DNA of 64,000 nt from Pseudomonas sp. Ant30-3. Its GTDB lineage: Bacteria; Pseudomonadota; Gammaproteobacteria; Pseudomonadales; Pseudomonadaceae. Positions 1 to 6,376 of the stretch are shown piece by piece. Where the stretch lies: NCBI RefSeq assembly GCF_000690905.1, contig NZ_JMCL01000039.1, forward strand, positions 1 to 64,000, given 5' to 3'. The translations under genes were made by a program, and so were the position numbers. The notes beneath the pieces are model-generated. The model saw only the letters and a list, made by a program, of their open reading frames with translations. It was not told the origin of the DNA and did no database searches. Position 1 is the first letter of the stretch, and each line of letters starts with the position of its first letter.

Positions 1-193
1 ACTGATCCGCCAGTACCTGCCCAAGGGCACGGACTTGTCGGTGCATAGTCAGGAAGCCCTGGACGCCATCGCTTTGCAACTGAATATGCGACCGCGCAAA
101 CGCTTCGACTTCAAATGCCCGATCGAGGTGATGGGCGAAGTGATGCAAGAAGCCGTGGTGATGCGGCATGATGCTCCCGCTTCAATTCAATAA
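1..193 (+). CDS. IS30-family transposase, C-terminal fragment (runs off the window start)
   Basis: An open frame enters from the left edge and ends at TAA 191-193, giving the last 63 residues. The segment LPKGTDLSVHSQEALDAIAL followed by QLNMRPRK is the hallmark C-terminal end of IS30-family DDE transposases (PKGTDLS...H...LN.RPRK). The catalytic DDE residues would lie upstream, outside the window, so activity cannot be judged. The frame stops about 30 bases before the probable right end of the element. Confidence 0.85.
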   Translation, partial: LIRQYLPKGTDLSVHSQEALDAIALQLNMRPRKRFDFKCPIEVMGEVMQEAVVMRHDAPASIQ

Positions 194-222
194 CCGTGTT
201 GCACTCAGATCCTGCAACCGCC
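1..222 (+). mobile_element. right end of an IS30-family insertion sequence (left part outside window)
   Basis: The transposase stop codon is followed by a short stretch around 194-222 (GTGTTGCACTCAGATCCTGC and onward) that looks like the terminal inverted repeat usual just after the stop in IS30 elements. The left end is not in the window, so the repeat cannot be confirmed and the right boundary is approximate. The neighbouring minus-strand gene reads into this segment, which suggests the IS inserted into the 3' end of that gene. Confidence 0.6.
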
Positions 223-562
223 CAACTATGTCCAGCTTCTCCAAATAGACGAGCTTGGTCGCGGCCAAATTCGTAAAAATGTATAGAATCAACAACATGA
301 GATTAAGAGCTACGTAGGTCATCCATGATTTTTCATGGCGGTCATTGACCTCATAAGCAGTGGTTGCTGCCCCACCCGAGTAAAATTTTTTGTAGACCTC
401 CTTGATTTCTCTTTTATTCAAGTCATCCAACATCGAACTCGCCAGTAACTCACCGAGCTTAATCTTTACGATCTTTCCTGTAGAAATAACCATAACGACG
501 GCAAGGTGCCTGTCATTCTCAAACCCCAAAAGCTTATATTTACCGTTACCAGCGTCATCCAT
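182..562 (-). CDS. small single-TM protein of unknown function; C-terminus probably altered by the IS end
   Basis: 126 residues, not recognised. Residues 1-45 look like a small beta-rich domain, and residues about 80-102 are a hydrophobic helix (YVALNLMLLILYIF), so the protein probably has a cytoplasmic N-domain and one membrane anchor. It starts at ATG 562-560 behind a strong GGAGGA, and that start overlaps the stop of the upstream XRE gene (ATGGATGA), so translation is coupled. The last 10-14 residues are read from the IS30 right end on the opposite strand and overlap the transposase stop by 12 bases, so the native C-terminus is probably lost. The AT-rich composition matches the regulator and not the core genome. 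Function cannot be assigned. Confidence 0.6.
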   Translation of the reverse strand: MDDAGNGKYKLLGFENDRHLAVVMVISTGKIVKIKLGELLASSMLDDLNKREIKEVYKKFYSGGAATTAYEVNDRHEKSWMTYVALNLMLLILYIFTNLAATKLVYLEKLDIVGRLQDLSATRLLN

Positions 563-1151
563 TAAATCTCTCCTCCATTATTTCGCCCACTACGAAAGCC
601 GTTTCGCATTCGAAACCAGAGGCGCAAGTGACAAATAGTCTCTTTGTTGTCTTGTCGTACGCCAGCTTCTCTTTATCACCAGCGGAAAACCCTTTCCTGA
701 CGATCAATAGATCGCCGACATCATTCACCCCGCTAATGCCTTTCTCTAAAAGAACGCCAATGACGTTGCTGGCAACACCGAAATAATATGTCAAGGGAAA
801 CGTTGTGGCTAACTCACCAATACGTTTATCCATACTCTGAATCAGCAAACTCTCTTTGATAACCGGAACAGCAGCGGGGTTTTTATTCCCGAGCACGGAA
901 ATGCTACTTTCAACTGATTCCTTATCTTCAAAATCTACAGTCTCTATCTCAATATATGAAACGCCGAAAAAATTTGAAATTTTGCGTATTGTTGATTGCT
1001 GGACGTTTACTACCCTGCCCTCCAGGATGTTATAGATGGTGGTACGAGTCAGGCCGCTAGCAGCGCACAGCGCTAGCTGAGTTTCTCCGCGGCTTTTGAT
1101 CAAATATTTGATATTACTTTTTAGATGCTCGATTTTTTCTTTCTTATGCAT
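555..1151 (-). CDS. XRE-family transcriptional regulator, possible degenerate S24-like C-terminal domain
   Basis: 198 residues from ATG 1151-1149. An in-frame TTG 29 codons upstream is less likely, because the family normally starts right before the helix-turn-helix. Residues about 8-62 form a Cro/CI HTH (QLALCAASGLTRTTIYNILE). The second half, with PAAVPVIKES, GDLLIVRKG and a terminal VVGEIMEERF, resembles the beta-rich peptidase-like domain of CI/LexA repressors, but no Ser/Lys dyad is evident, so cleavage is doubtful. It is coupled by an 8-base overlap to the small TM protein downstream. It is probably an autoregulator of this pair; A+T-rich palindromes near the start codon (ATAAATTTTAT at 1150-1160 and a related one at 1251-1259) are candidate operators. 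Low GC suggests horizontal origin. Confidence 0.7.
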   Translation of the reverse strand: MHKKEKIEHLKSNIKYLIKSRGETQLALCAASGLTRTTIYNILEGRVVNVQQSTIRKISNFFGVSYIEIETVDFEDKESVESSISVLGNKNPAAVPVIKESLLIQSMDKRIGELATTFPLTYYFGVASNVIGVLLEKGISGVNDVGDLLIVRKGFSAGDKEKLAYDKTTKRLFVTCASGFECETAFVVGEIMEERFNG

Positions 1152-1545
1152 AAATTTTATAGTTTCCGTGATTCCGGTCGCAGCACACAACGGTTGTCCT
1201 GTCAGGCGCAGCATCCTACAGCTCGGACCTTTGCACAAAAAAATATCGACTAAAATTTATATCCAATCGTGAAATTATGTTTCGTAAGTTAAAAGCGAAA
1301 ACCAATAACAGCTGAACTTCACACGCGCTTTCGAGAAATATCTTACAGCCTTAAGCTACAGTTGTTTCCTACAGAAAAATAGCTACCAAATACGAATCAT
1401 TTAATTACACAGATGTTCATATTTTTGATTAATAACGCTGACTTTTCTGGTAAAAAATCTACCGCCCCGTCCTCTTAATCGGTGCCAGTTGTTCCAAGTC
1501 GTCCGGATGGGGTCGAAAGCTACTTATACCTGCAGGAAATGCCTT
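1152..1545. other. AT-rich intergenic region between divergent genes
   Basis: About 390 bases without a supported gene. It is markedly richer in A+T than the rest of the window and holds the upstream region of the XRE gene (minus strand) and of the DUF6124-like gene (plus strand). Two short related A+T palindromes lie at 1150-1160 and 1251-1259. A TATAAA on the minus strand near 1257-1262 could be a -10 element for the regulator, but no good -35 was found at normal spacing. Nothing else is recognisable. Confidence 0.4.
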
Positions 1546-1929
1546 ATGAAAAAGCTCAGCCCTGCCGCGCCCGAATCACCTGATCTCTCGCCCAATGAAA
1601 TAAGCAAATTGAGGCAGCCCACCAAAGCCATCGATCCACGCTCGGACGAGACTTCGCACAACTTGAACCGAACCGACTCCTTGAGCCAGATTTTCACAAT
1701 CGTACCTAATGTCGACCTCGAATCCCTGCTGTGTCATGCCTGTGAAACCTTGGCATCGCTGAACACCATGAGCGCTAATCTCGCCAGCGATCTGGAGGGA
1801 CCACGTAGAAATGCGGCGCTGGCAATTCAACAGTTCGCGGTACTGGGAGAATTGTTGGTCAATAGAGCGCTCGACATCCAGAGCCCTCTGCAAGGGCTAT
1901 GTGAAACCTCATCTACCCGTCATGCCTGA
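1546..1929 (+). CDS. DUF6124-like small Pseudomonas protein
   Basis: 127 residues from ATG 1546, preceded by AGGA at good spacing. Frames further upstream lack an SD and family resemblance. The core IFTIVPNVDLESLLCHACET followed by LASLNTMSANLASDLEGPRR and AIQQFAVLGELLVNRALD is the typical pattern of the DUF6124 family, which is abundant in Pseudomonas and often present in several copies per genome. No signal peptide or TM segment is seen; the protein is mostly helical. Function is unknown. A degraded relative lies on the other strand at 2414-2616. It is followed 35 bases later by a second small gene in the same direction. Confidence 0.75.
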   Translation: MKKLSPAAPESPDLSPNEISKLRQPTKAIDPRSDETSHNLNRTDSLSQIFTIVPNVDLESLLCHACETLASLNTMSANLASDLEGPRRNAALAIQQFAVLGELLVNRALDIQSPLQGLCETSSTRHA

Positions 1930-1964
1930 GTTTCGTTTTTTCTTAATCATTGGAAGTTTTTATC

Positions 1965-2219
1965 ATGGATAGATATATGCCTATCACCGGTATCGATTGC
2001 CCCATCCCGTCGCTACTTATTGATACCGAAGCCCCGCTCGATGTGCTGCACGACACGGCGGCTTATCGCATCCGCACTGCGACCCAACTGCTGGAGAGCT
2101 ATGCCTCAGGCGAGGGTATTCACAGCGAGCTGGCACGAGTGTTGGTTACCTCGTTGCGCGATGGCTGCGACTTGCTGGATGTGGTCGGAAGACGATTGCA
2201 GGCGCAACTCACTGCATAG
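1965..2219 (+). CDS. small Pseudomonas protein of unknown function
   Basis: 84 residues from ATG 1965, with GGAAG about 10 bases upstream; an ATG five codons earlier has no SD. It begins MDRYMPITGIDCPIPSLLID, and the rest is helical (AAYRIRTATQLLESYA, ELARVLVTSLRDGCDLLDVV). It resembles the short helical proteins that often accompany DUF6124 genes in Pseudomonas, but no named family is claimed. It lies 35 bases after the DUF6124-like gene, so the two are probably cotranscribed, and a hairpin follows at 2265. Confidence 0.65.
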   Translation: MDRYMPITGIDCPIPSLLIDTEAPLDVLHDTAAYRIRTATQLLESYASGEGIHSELARVLVTSLRDGCDLLDVVGRRLQAQLTA

Positions 2220-2264
2220 GGCTATTGGGAGTGGCACTCGGTAGCGCATGGGCTGTAACGACAA

Positions 2265-2284
2265 AGGGTGCCTCTCGGCACCCT
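2265..2284 (+). terminator. hairpin after the two-gene unit, possible terminator
   Basis: AGGGTGCC-TCTC-GGCACCCT forms a perfect 8-bp stem 45 bases after the preceding stop. No strong U-tract follows, so termination may be partial or the hairpin may only protect the 3' end. Confidence 0.5.
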
Positions 2285-2413
2285 CTAGAAACCGGGTCGG
2301 CTTGTCATCGCCTTTGACCCGTTTGGCTCTGCAATGGCTGGTTACCCAGGATCCTCAGAGTCTCACTAACCCCTTTCGGGACTCTAGCGGCTGAACGGTC
2401 AGGGGGAGTTCAA

Positions 2414-2616
2414 TTATCCCACGCGATTTACCGCCAATTCCCCGAGCATGATCGACTGTTGAATTCCCAGCAAAGTGTTGCTTGAGATCGTTTCAAGGAC
2501 CTCGCAAAGTCACTCGCCATGACATTCGCAGACGTCAAGGATTCACACGCGTACTCAAGAAGGGGGTGATTATCAACATCGGGAGCGATGAGGAAGATCG
2601 CGTTCGGTGCGCGAGA
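2414..2616 (-). pseudogene. DUF6124-like gene remnant, frameshifted and lacking its 5' part
   Basis: On the minus strand from about 2616 the frame reads RAPNAIFLIAPDVDNHPLLE then YACESLTSANVMASDFARSL, a clear DUF6124 core. Near 2480 the frame breaks: the expected continuation LGIQQSIMLGELAVNRVG is found in a different frame and ends at TAA 2416-2414. Restoring it needs a net +1 or -2 change. The N-terminal half is missing, because the sequence beyond 2616 belongs to an unrelated gene fragment on the other strand. Confidence 0.75.
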
Positions 2617-2625
2617 AACGTCCGG

Positions 2626-2793
2626 ATCGTCAGCCTGCACCAGGCTGCAAAAAACGCCGGCGCCAACGCCGTGACCAACATCGTCAGCTTCTACAAAAGC
2701 AACGAGCGCAAAGATGCCAAAAACTACGAATGCCACGCCGGCGCGATCATGGCGGGCGTTGCGTTGAAAGGGGATCTGGCGAAGGTTCAGTAA
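2626..2793 (+). pseudogene. 3' fragment of a small exported-protein gene joined to the DUF6124 remnant
   Basis: The plus-strand frame from about 2626 reads SLHQAAKNAGANAVTNIVSF and then ECHAGAIMAGVALKGDLAKV, ending at TAA 2791-2793. This matches the C-terminal end of a small periplasmic protein common in pseudomonads (NAVVNIVSYYK...ECHAGAI.AGVALKG), sometimes mis-named as an excinuclease subunit. The signal peptide and N-terminal half are absent; upstream, the same frame runs through the antisense of the DUF6124 remnant. No SD is present and expression is unlikely. Confidence 0.65.
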
Positions 2794-2856
2794 AGGCTGA
2801 GTGTGCGAGTGCTATCGCTCGCCGCAACGACGACATCCTGAAGCAGCAGGCGCAGC

Positions 2857-2888
2857 CTGCGTCCGACTCGGGCCGCGACCGGACGCAG
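2857..2888. repeat. short inverted repeat, same family as 60492-60601
   Basis: CTGCGTCCG at 2857-2865 and its exact complement CGGACGCAG at 2880-2888 form a 9-bp inverted repeat inside the longer motif 'cgcagcctgcgtccg...cggacgcagcagtcgt'. The same words recur at 60492-60601, so this is a dispersed intergenic repeat. Confidence 0.6.
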
Positions 2889-2985
2889 CAGTCGTCAACA
2901 GGTCGGGTCCGCAGTATCAGGTTGCGCTCCCCCTGAAACAACAAAGGGCGCCTTTCACTAGGTTAGGTTTCACATTGCGCAGAGT

Positions 2986-3273
2986 TCAAGTACTGGCGTG
3001 TAGCTTCAGTCCCAAAGCCTTCATTACTTTGAGTATTGTGCCGAATTCAGGATTAACTTCACCCGAAAGTGCACGATAAAGACTTTCGCGAGAAAGCCCT
3101 GCATCGCGCGCGACTTGAGTCATACCGCGAGCACGCGCAATTGTCCCGAGAGCTTTAGCAATGAAAGCTGGGTCATCTCCCGCTTCTTCCATACAAACAT
3201 CGAGATAATTGGCCATGTCCTCTTCGGTCTTGAGGTACTCGGCAGAATCCCAGCGATTGAATTGTTCGGTCAT
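2986..3273 (-). CDS. HigA-like antitoxin (addiction module antidote, HTH)
   Basis: 95 residues. The N-terminal half (SAEYLKTEEDMANYLDVCME, then DDPAFIAKALGTIARARG) followed by the HTH MTQVARDAGLSRESLYRALS is typical of the 'putative addiction module antidote' family paired with Gp49/HigB-type toxins. Its ATG overlaps the toxin stop codon by 4 bases (ATGA). The antitoxin should bind and neutralise the toxin and, through the HTH, repress the operon, most likely at the palindrome just upstream of the toxin. The gene looks intact. Confidence 0.88.
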   Translation of the reverse strand: MTEQFNRWDSAEYLKTEEDMANYLDVCMEEAGDDPAFIAKALGTIARARGMTQVARDAGLSRESLYRALSGEVNPEFGTILKVMKALGLKLHAST

Positions 3274-3575
3274 GGATTTTGCTCCTGCCAGGACTTTGCA
3301 ATCAGCCTGGCTTGTTTGATATCTCGAGCTTGGCTGTTTTTGTCACCACCACAAAGGAGTATGACTAACTGGCGGCCCTGCTGCATGAAGTAGATTCGAT
3401 AGCCGGGGCCATAGTCGATGCGGGCCTCACTCAAAGACTCGCCAATGGCCTTAACATCGCCAAAATTACCCTCAGCCATGCGGTCGATCCGAACCTGAAT
3501 ACGCATCCTGGCGCGACTATCTCCCAGCTTCAGCAGCCAGTTGGAAAATGTTGTACTTCGTAAAATCTCCGTCAT
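3270..3575 (-). CDS. HigB/RelE-superfamily toxin (addiction module killer, Gp49-like)
   Basis: 101 residues. The pattern ILRSTTFSNWLLKLGDSRAR, then GDVKAIGESLSEARIDYGPG and YRIYFMQQGRQLVILLCGGD, is the compact RelE-like fold of the phage Gp49-like family, predicted to be a ribosome-dependent mRNA interferase. The conserved basic and aromatic residues (R in EARIDYGPGYRIYF, and K in the GGDK end) are present, so the toxin is probably functional. Toxin-first gene order is the HigBA arrangement. Residual doubt concerns only the name, because pairs of this family are labelled HigB or RelE inconsistently. Confidence 0.88.
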   Translation of the reverse strand: MTEILRSTTFSNWLLKLGDSRARMRIQVRIDRMAEGNFGDVKAIGESLSEARIDYGPGYRIYFMQQGRQLVILLCGGDKNSQARDIKQARLIAKSWQEQNP

Positions 3576-3582
3576 GCCGGAA

Positions 3583-3602
3583 GTGTAGCCGATGAGCTAC
3601 AC
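3583..3602 (-). promoter_or_regulatory. palindromic operator in front of the toxin-antitoxin operon
   Basis: GTGTAGC-CGATGA-GCTACAC is a perfect 7-bp inverted repeat with a 6-base centre, 7 bases upstream of the toxin start codon. Its position in the leader of an operon encoding an HTH antitoxin makes autoregulation the obvious role (inference). Confidence 0.7.
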
Positions 3603-3652
3603 CCCTTCAACCGGGAAAACTGATACCCGATGTGCGGCACGCGACCTGCCAG

Positions 3653-4555
3653 TCACCCTTCCAACGGCTCAACCTTGCTCGTCAACAACTCCACAAACGC
3701 CCTCGCCATCGGCGATTTCTGATCCTTGCGCTGCACCAGCCACACCGCCGACACCGCTGCAGGGTCCAGCAAGGCTCGGTAGACCACGCCGTCAATGCGC
3801 ATTCGCTGATACGACGCCGGCAGGACCGATACGCCAAGCCCGGCCGCGACCAGGCCGATAATGGTCATCGCCTCCCCCGCTTCCTGAGCGAAATGCGGGC
3901 TGAATCCCGCGTCCCGCGCCAGGCTCAGCAATTGCGCATACAAACCGCTGCCGTAACTGCGCGGGAAAAACACGAAGGGTTCGAGGGCCAGCGCCGAAAG
4001 GAATAAACCTTCTTCACTCTCTGCCACCAGCGGGTGCTTGGAGCTGAGCACGGCCACCAAGGGTTCACGCATTAATTCCACGACACTGAGCGACTCCGGC
4101 AATCCCAGCGGCCGCATGATGCCGACTTCTATCGATTCATCGACCAGCGCATCGGCCACCTGGGTGCTGCTCATTTCACGCAAGTGCAGGTGCACGGCTG
4201 GGAAGCGTTGGCGGAAAGCGAATATCGCCTGTGGAATGGTCGAGTTGAAGGGTGCCGAAGAGGTAAAGCCGATCTTCAATTCGCCCAGTTCGCCCAGCTG
4301 CGCGCGCCTCGCCACATCGGCGGCCTTGTCGACCTGCGCCAGCACCAGCCGTGCTTCTTCCAGAAACAATCGACCGGCCTCGCTCAACTCGACCCGACGA
4401 TTGGTCCGCTCAAACAACCGCGCGCCCACTTCCTGCTCAAGCGCTTGAATCTGCTGGCTCAGGGGTGGCTGAGAGATGCCCAGCACCTGAGCGGCGCGGC
4501 CGAAGTGCAATTCTTCAGCGACGGCGATGAAGTAGCGCAGGTGACGCAATTCCAT
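3653..4555 (-). CDS. LysR-family transcriptional regulator
   Basis: 300 residues, the usual length for the family. The N-terminus MELRHLRYFIAVAEELHFGR with AAQVLGISQPPLSQQIQALE is the LysR winged HTH (residues 1-60), followed by a linker helix and a periplasmic-binding-protein-like effector domain (about 90-290). The AEELHF signature resembles the BenM/CatR-like subgroup. The gene diverges from an MFS transporter with 119 bases between them, the classical arrangement for a LysR regulator controlling its neighbour. The effector is unknown. Confidence 0.92.
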   Translation of the reverse strand: MELRHLRYFIAVAEELHFGRAAQVLGISQPPLSQQIQALEQEVGARLFERTNRRVELSEAGRLFLEEARLVLAQVDKAADVARRAQLGELGELKIGFTSSAPFNSTIPQAIFAFRQRFPAVHLHLREMSSTQVADALVDESIEVGIMRPLGLPESLSVVELMREPLVAVLSSKHPLVAESEEGLFLSALALEPFVFFPRSYGSGLYAQLLSLARDAGFSPHFAQEAGEAMTIIGLVAAGLGVSVLPASYQRMRIDGVVYRALLDPAAVSAVWLVQRKDQKSPMARAFVELLTSKVEPLEG

Positions 4556-4674
4556 AAAAACCCCAATAGGTCGAAAAACCTCTCAAAGAGGTCGAACAAT
4601 ATATTGGATTGAATCATTAGCCGGCTATATGCTTTTTCCATTGCCTGACCGGCTGCACCCCTCCGAGGTCTGAC
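4556..4674. promoter_or_regulatory. divergent regulatory region between lysR-type and MFS genes
   Basis: Two short palindromes are visible: ACCTCT-CAA-AGAGGT (4578-4592) and CAATATATTG (4597-4606). Both sit between the divergent starts, and a TATATGCT further on could serve the MFS gene. LysR proteins bind T-N11-A type dyads in such positions, so these are candidate sites. Which one belongs to which promoter cannot be decided by reading. Confidence 0.5.
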
Positions 4675-5955
4675 GTGAAAACTGCTGTCGCTCCACTCGC
4701 CCATGAAGTCCCGCCCGCCGCGCTGGACGATGCCGTGGCCGAGCTCAAGGAAATCTATATCGAGAAAGGCACGCCGATGTTCATGCGCACGGTGCTGGCG
4801 CTGTTCTGCGGCGGTTTCGCGACGTTCGCGCTGCTTTACTGCGTGCAGCCGATGATGCCGTTGCTGTCCCACGAGTATTCGATCAATGCGGCGCAGAGCA
4901 GCCTGATTCTGTCGGTGGCGACCGGCATGCTGGCTTTCGGTCTGCTGATCACCGGCCCGATCTCGGACCGGGTCGGACGCAAACCGGTCATGGTTGCGGC
5001 GCTGTTTGCTGCGGCCGTGTGCACGCTTGCCAGTTCGATGATGCCGAGCTGGCACGGTGTGCTGCTGATGCGAGCCTTGATCGGGTTGTCGCTGAGTGGT
5101 CTGGCCGCGGTCGCCATGACTTACCTGAGCGAAGAAATTCATCCGCAACACATCGGTCTGGCGATGGGCCTGTACATCGCCGGCAACGCCATTGGTGGTA
5201 TGAGTGGACGTTTGATCACCGGCGTATTGATCGACTTTGTTACCTGGCACACGGCAATGCTGGTGATTGGCGGGTTAGCGCTGATCGCTGCCGCGGTGTT
5301 CTGGAAGATCCTCCCGGAATCGCGCAACTTCCGTCCGCGTTCGCTGCACCCGCGCAGCCTGCTCGACGGCTTCACCCAGCACTTTCGCGACGCCGGCCTG
5401 CCACTGCTGTTTCTCGAAGCGTTCGTACTGATGGGCGCTTTCGTCACGCTGTTCAACTACATCGGCTATCGCCTGCTGGCTGCGCCCTACAACATGGACC
5501 AGGCCTACGTCGGGCTGCTGTCGGTGGTGTATCTGTCGGGCATTTACAGCTCGGCAAAAATCGGCGCACTGGCGGACCGACTCGGGCGCCGCCGCGTGCT
5601 TTGGGCGACCATCGCGTTGATGCTTGTCGGCCTCACCCTGACCCTGTTCACGCCGCTGCCGCTGGTGATCATCGGCATGCTGATTTTCACCTTCGGCTTC
5701 TTCGGCGCCCATTCGGTGGCGAGCAGCTGGATCGGCCGCCGCGCCCTCAAAGCCAAAGGGCAGGCGTCGTCGTTGTACCTGTTCAGTTACTACGCCGGGT
5801 CGAGTATTGCGGGGACGGCGGGCGGCGTGTTCTGGCACTTGGGTGGCTGGAACGGGATCGGCCTGTTCATTGGCGCGTTGCTGGTGGTGGCGTTGCTGAT
5901 TGCGCTGAAGCTGGCGCGTTTGCCGTTGCTGCCGGGCAGCCCCCCAACTACCTGA
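4675..5955 (+). CDS. MFS transporter, YnfM-like
   Basis: 426 residues from GTG 4675, preceded by GAGG. A roughly 35-residue cytoplasmic N-terminal extension is followed by about 12 membrane segments. The MFS signature GPISDRVGRKPVMVAALFAA between TM2 and TM3 and the mirrored GALADRLGRRRVLWATIALM in the second half are clear. The YnfM-like group contains putative drug or metabolite exporters; no substrate can be named. It is probably controlled by the divergent LysR protein. The stop codon overlaps convergently by 8 bases with the end of gspM, leaving no room for a terminator. Confidence 0.9.
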   Translation: MKTAVAPLAHEVPPAALDDAVAELKEIYIEKGTPMFMRTVLALFCGGFATFALLYCVQPMMPLLSHEYSINAAQSSLILSVATGMLAFGLLITGPISDRVGRKPVMVAALFAAAVCTLASSMMPSWHGVLLMRALIGLSLSGLAAVAMTYLSEEIHPQHIGLAMGLYIAGNAIGGMSGRLITGVLIDFVTWHTAMLVIGGLALIAAAVFWKILPESRNFRPRSLHPRSLLDGFTQHFRDAGLPLLFLEAFVLMGAFVTLFNYIGYRLLAAPYNMDQAYVGLLSVVYLSGIYSSAKIGALADRLGRRRVLWATIALMLVGLTLTLFTPLPLVIIGMLIFTFGFFGAHSVASSWIGRRALKAKGQASSLYLFSYYAGSSIAGTAGGVFWHLGGWNGIGLFIGALLVVALLIALKLARLPLLPGSPPTT

Positions 5956-6376
5956 GCACTACCCGCGCCTCAAGCACCGCCTCACGTTTTTCCAGACTCA
6001 GCGACTGTAGTGCAATGCCTTCGCGCTCTATGCGGTCCAGCCACTGCAGCAAAGCACTGGCATCGCCGCTTAGGGTCAGGCGCAACCCTTCGTTGTCAGC
6101 TTCCATTTGAGCAATATCCAGCCCCGCCTCTGTCGTGCTTTCACTGACGTGCAGTGACAGGGGTTGAGTGATAGCGGGCAGCTGGCCTTGTGGTTGCGCC
6201 CGTTGCAGTTGCACTGACAGCTGTTGCTGCTGCAGATATTGAAGCTCGGCGTTGGCCAGACGCTGACGCGTAGGCTGCCAGATCAGACTGAAGGCCATGA
6301 CCACCAGAAAAAAAATGCCCAATGCTTGCAGCAACCGTTGCTCGCGACGGGATATGCCTTGCCATGTTGCCTTCAT
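5948..6376 (-). CDS. gspM: type II secretion protein GspM
   Basis: 142 residues. A short cytoplasmic N-terminus (WQGISRREQRLLQALGIFFL) leads into one TM helix (about 17-34) and a periplasmic ferredoxin-like domain, the GspM pattern. The C-terminal ALLQWLDRIEREGIALQSLS matches the T2SM family. It works with GspL in the inner-membrane platform that couples the ATPase to the pseudopilus. It is the last gene of the gsp operon and starts within gspL (ATGA overlap). No gspN and no gspO prepilin peptidase follow; processing must rely on the pilus peptidase PilD encoded elsewhere. Confidence 0.88.
   Translation of the reverse strand: MKATWQGISRREQRLLQALGIFFLVVMAFSLIWQPTRQRLANAELQYLQQQQLSVQLQRAQPQGQLPAITQPLSLHVSESTTEAGLDIAQMEADNEGLRLTLSGDASALLQWLDRIEREGIALQSLSLEKREAVLEARVVLR

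Noticed and set aside
2300-2410. Possible tRNA or small RNA fragment in the gap after the small-protein pair
   Set aside because: Short GC-rich stretches form local stems, but no cloverleaf or T-loop consensus could be assembled.
3592-4006. Small plus-strand frames between the toxin gene and the LysR gene
   Set aside because: Antisense to the LysR C-terminus or very Pro-rich; no SD.
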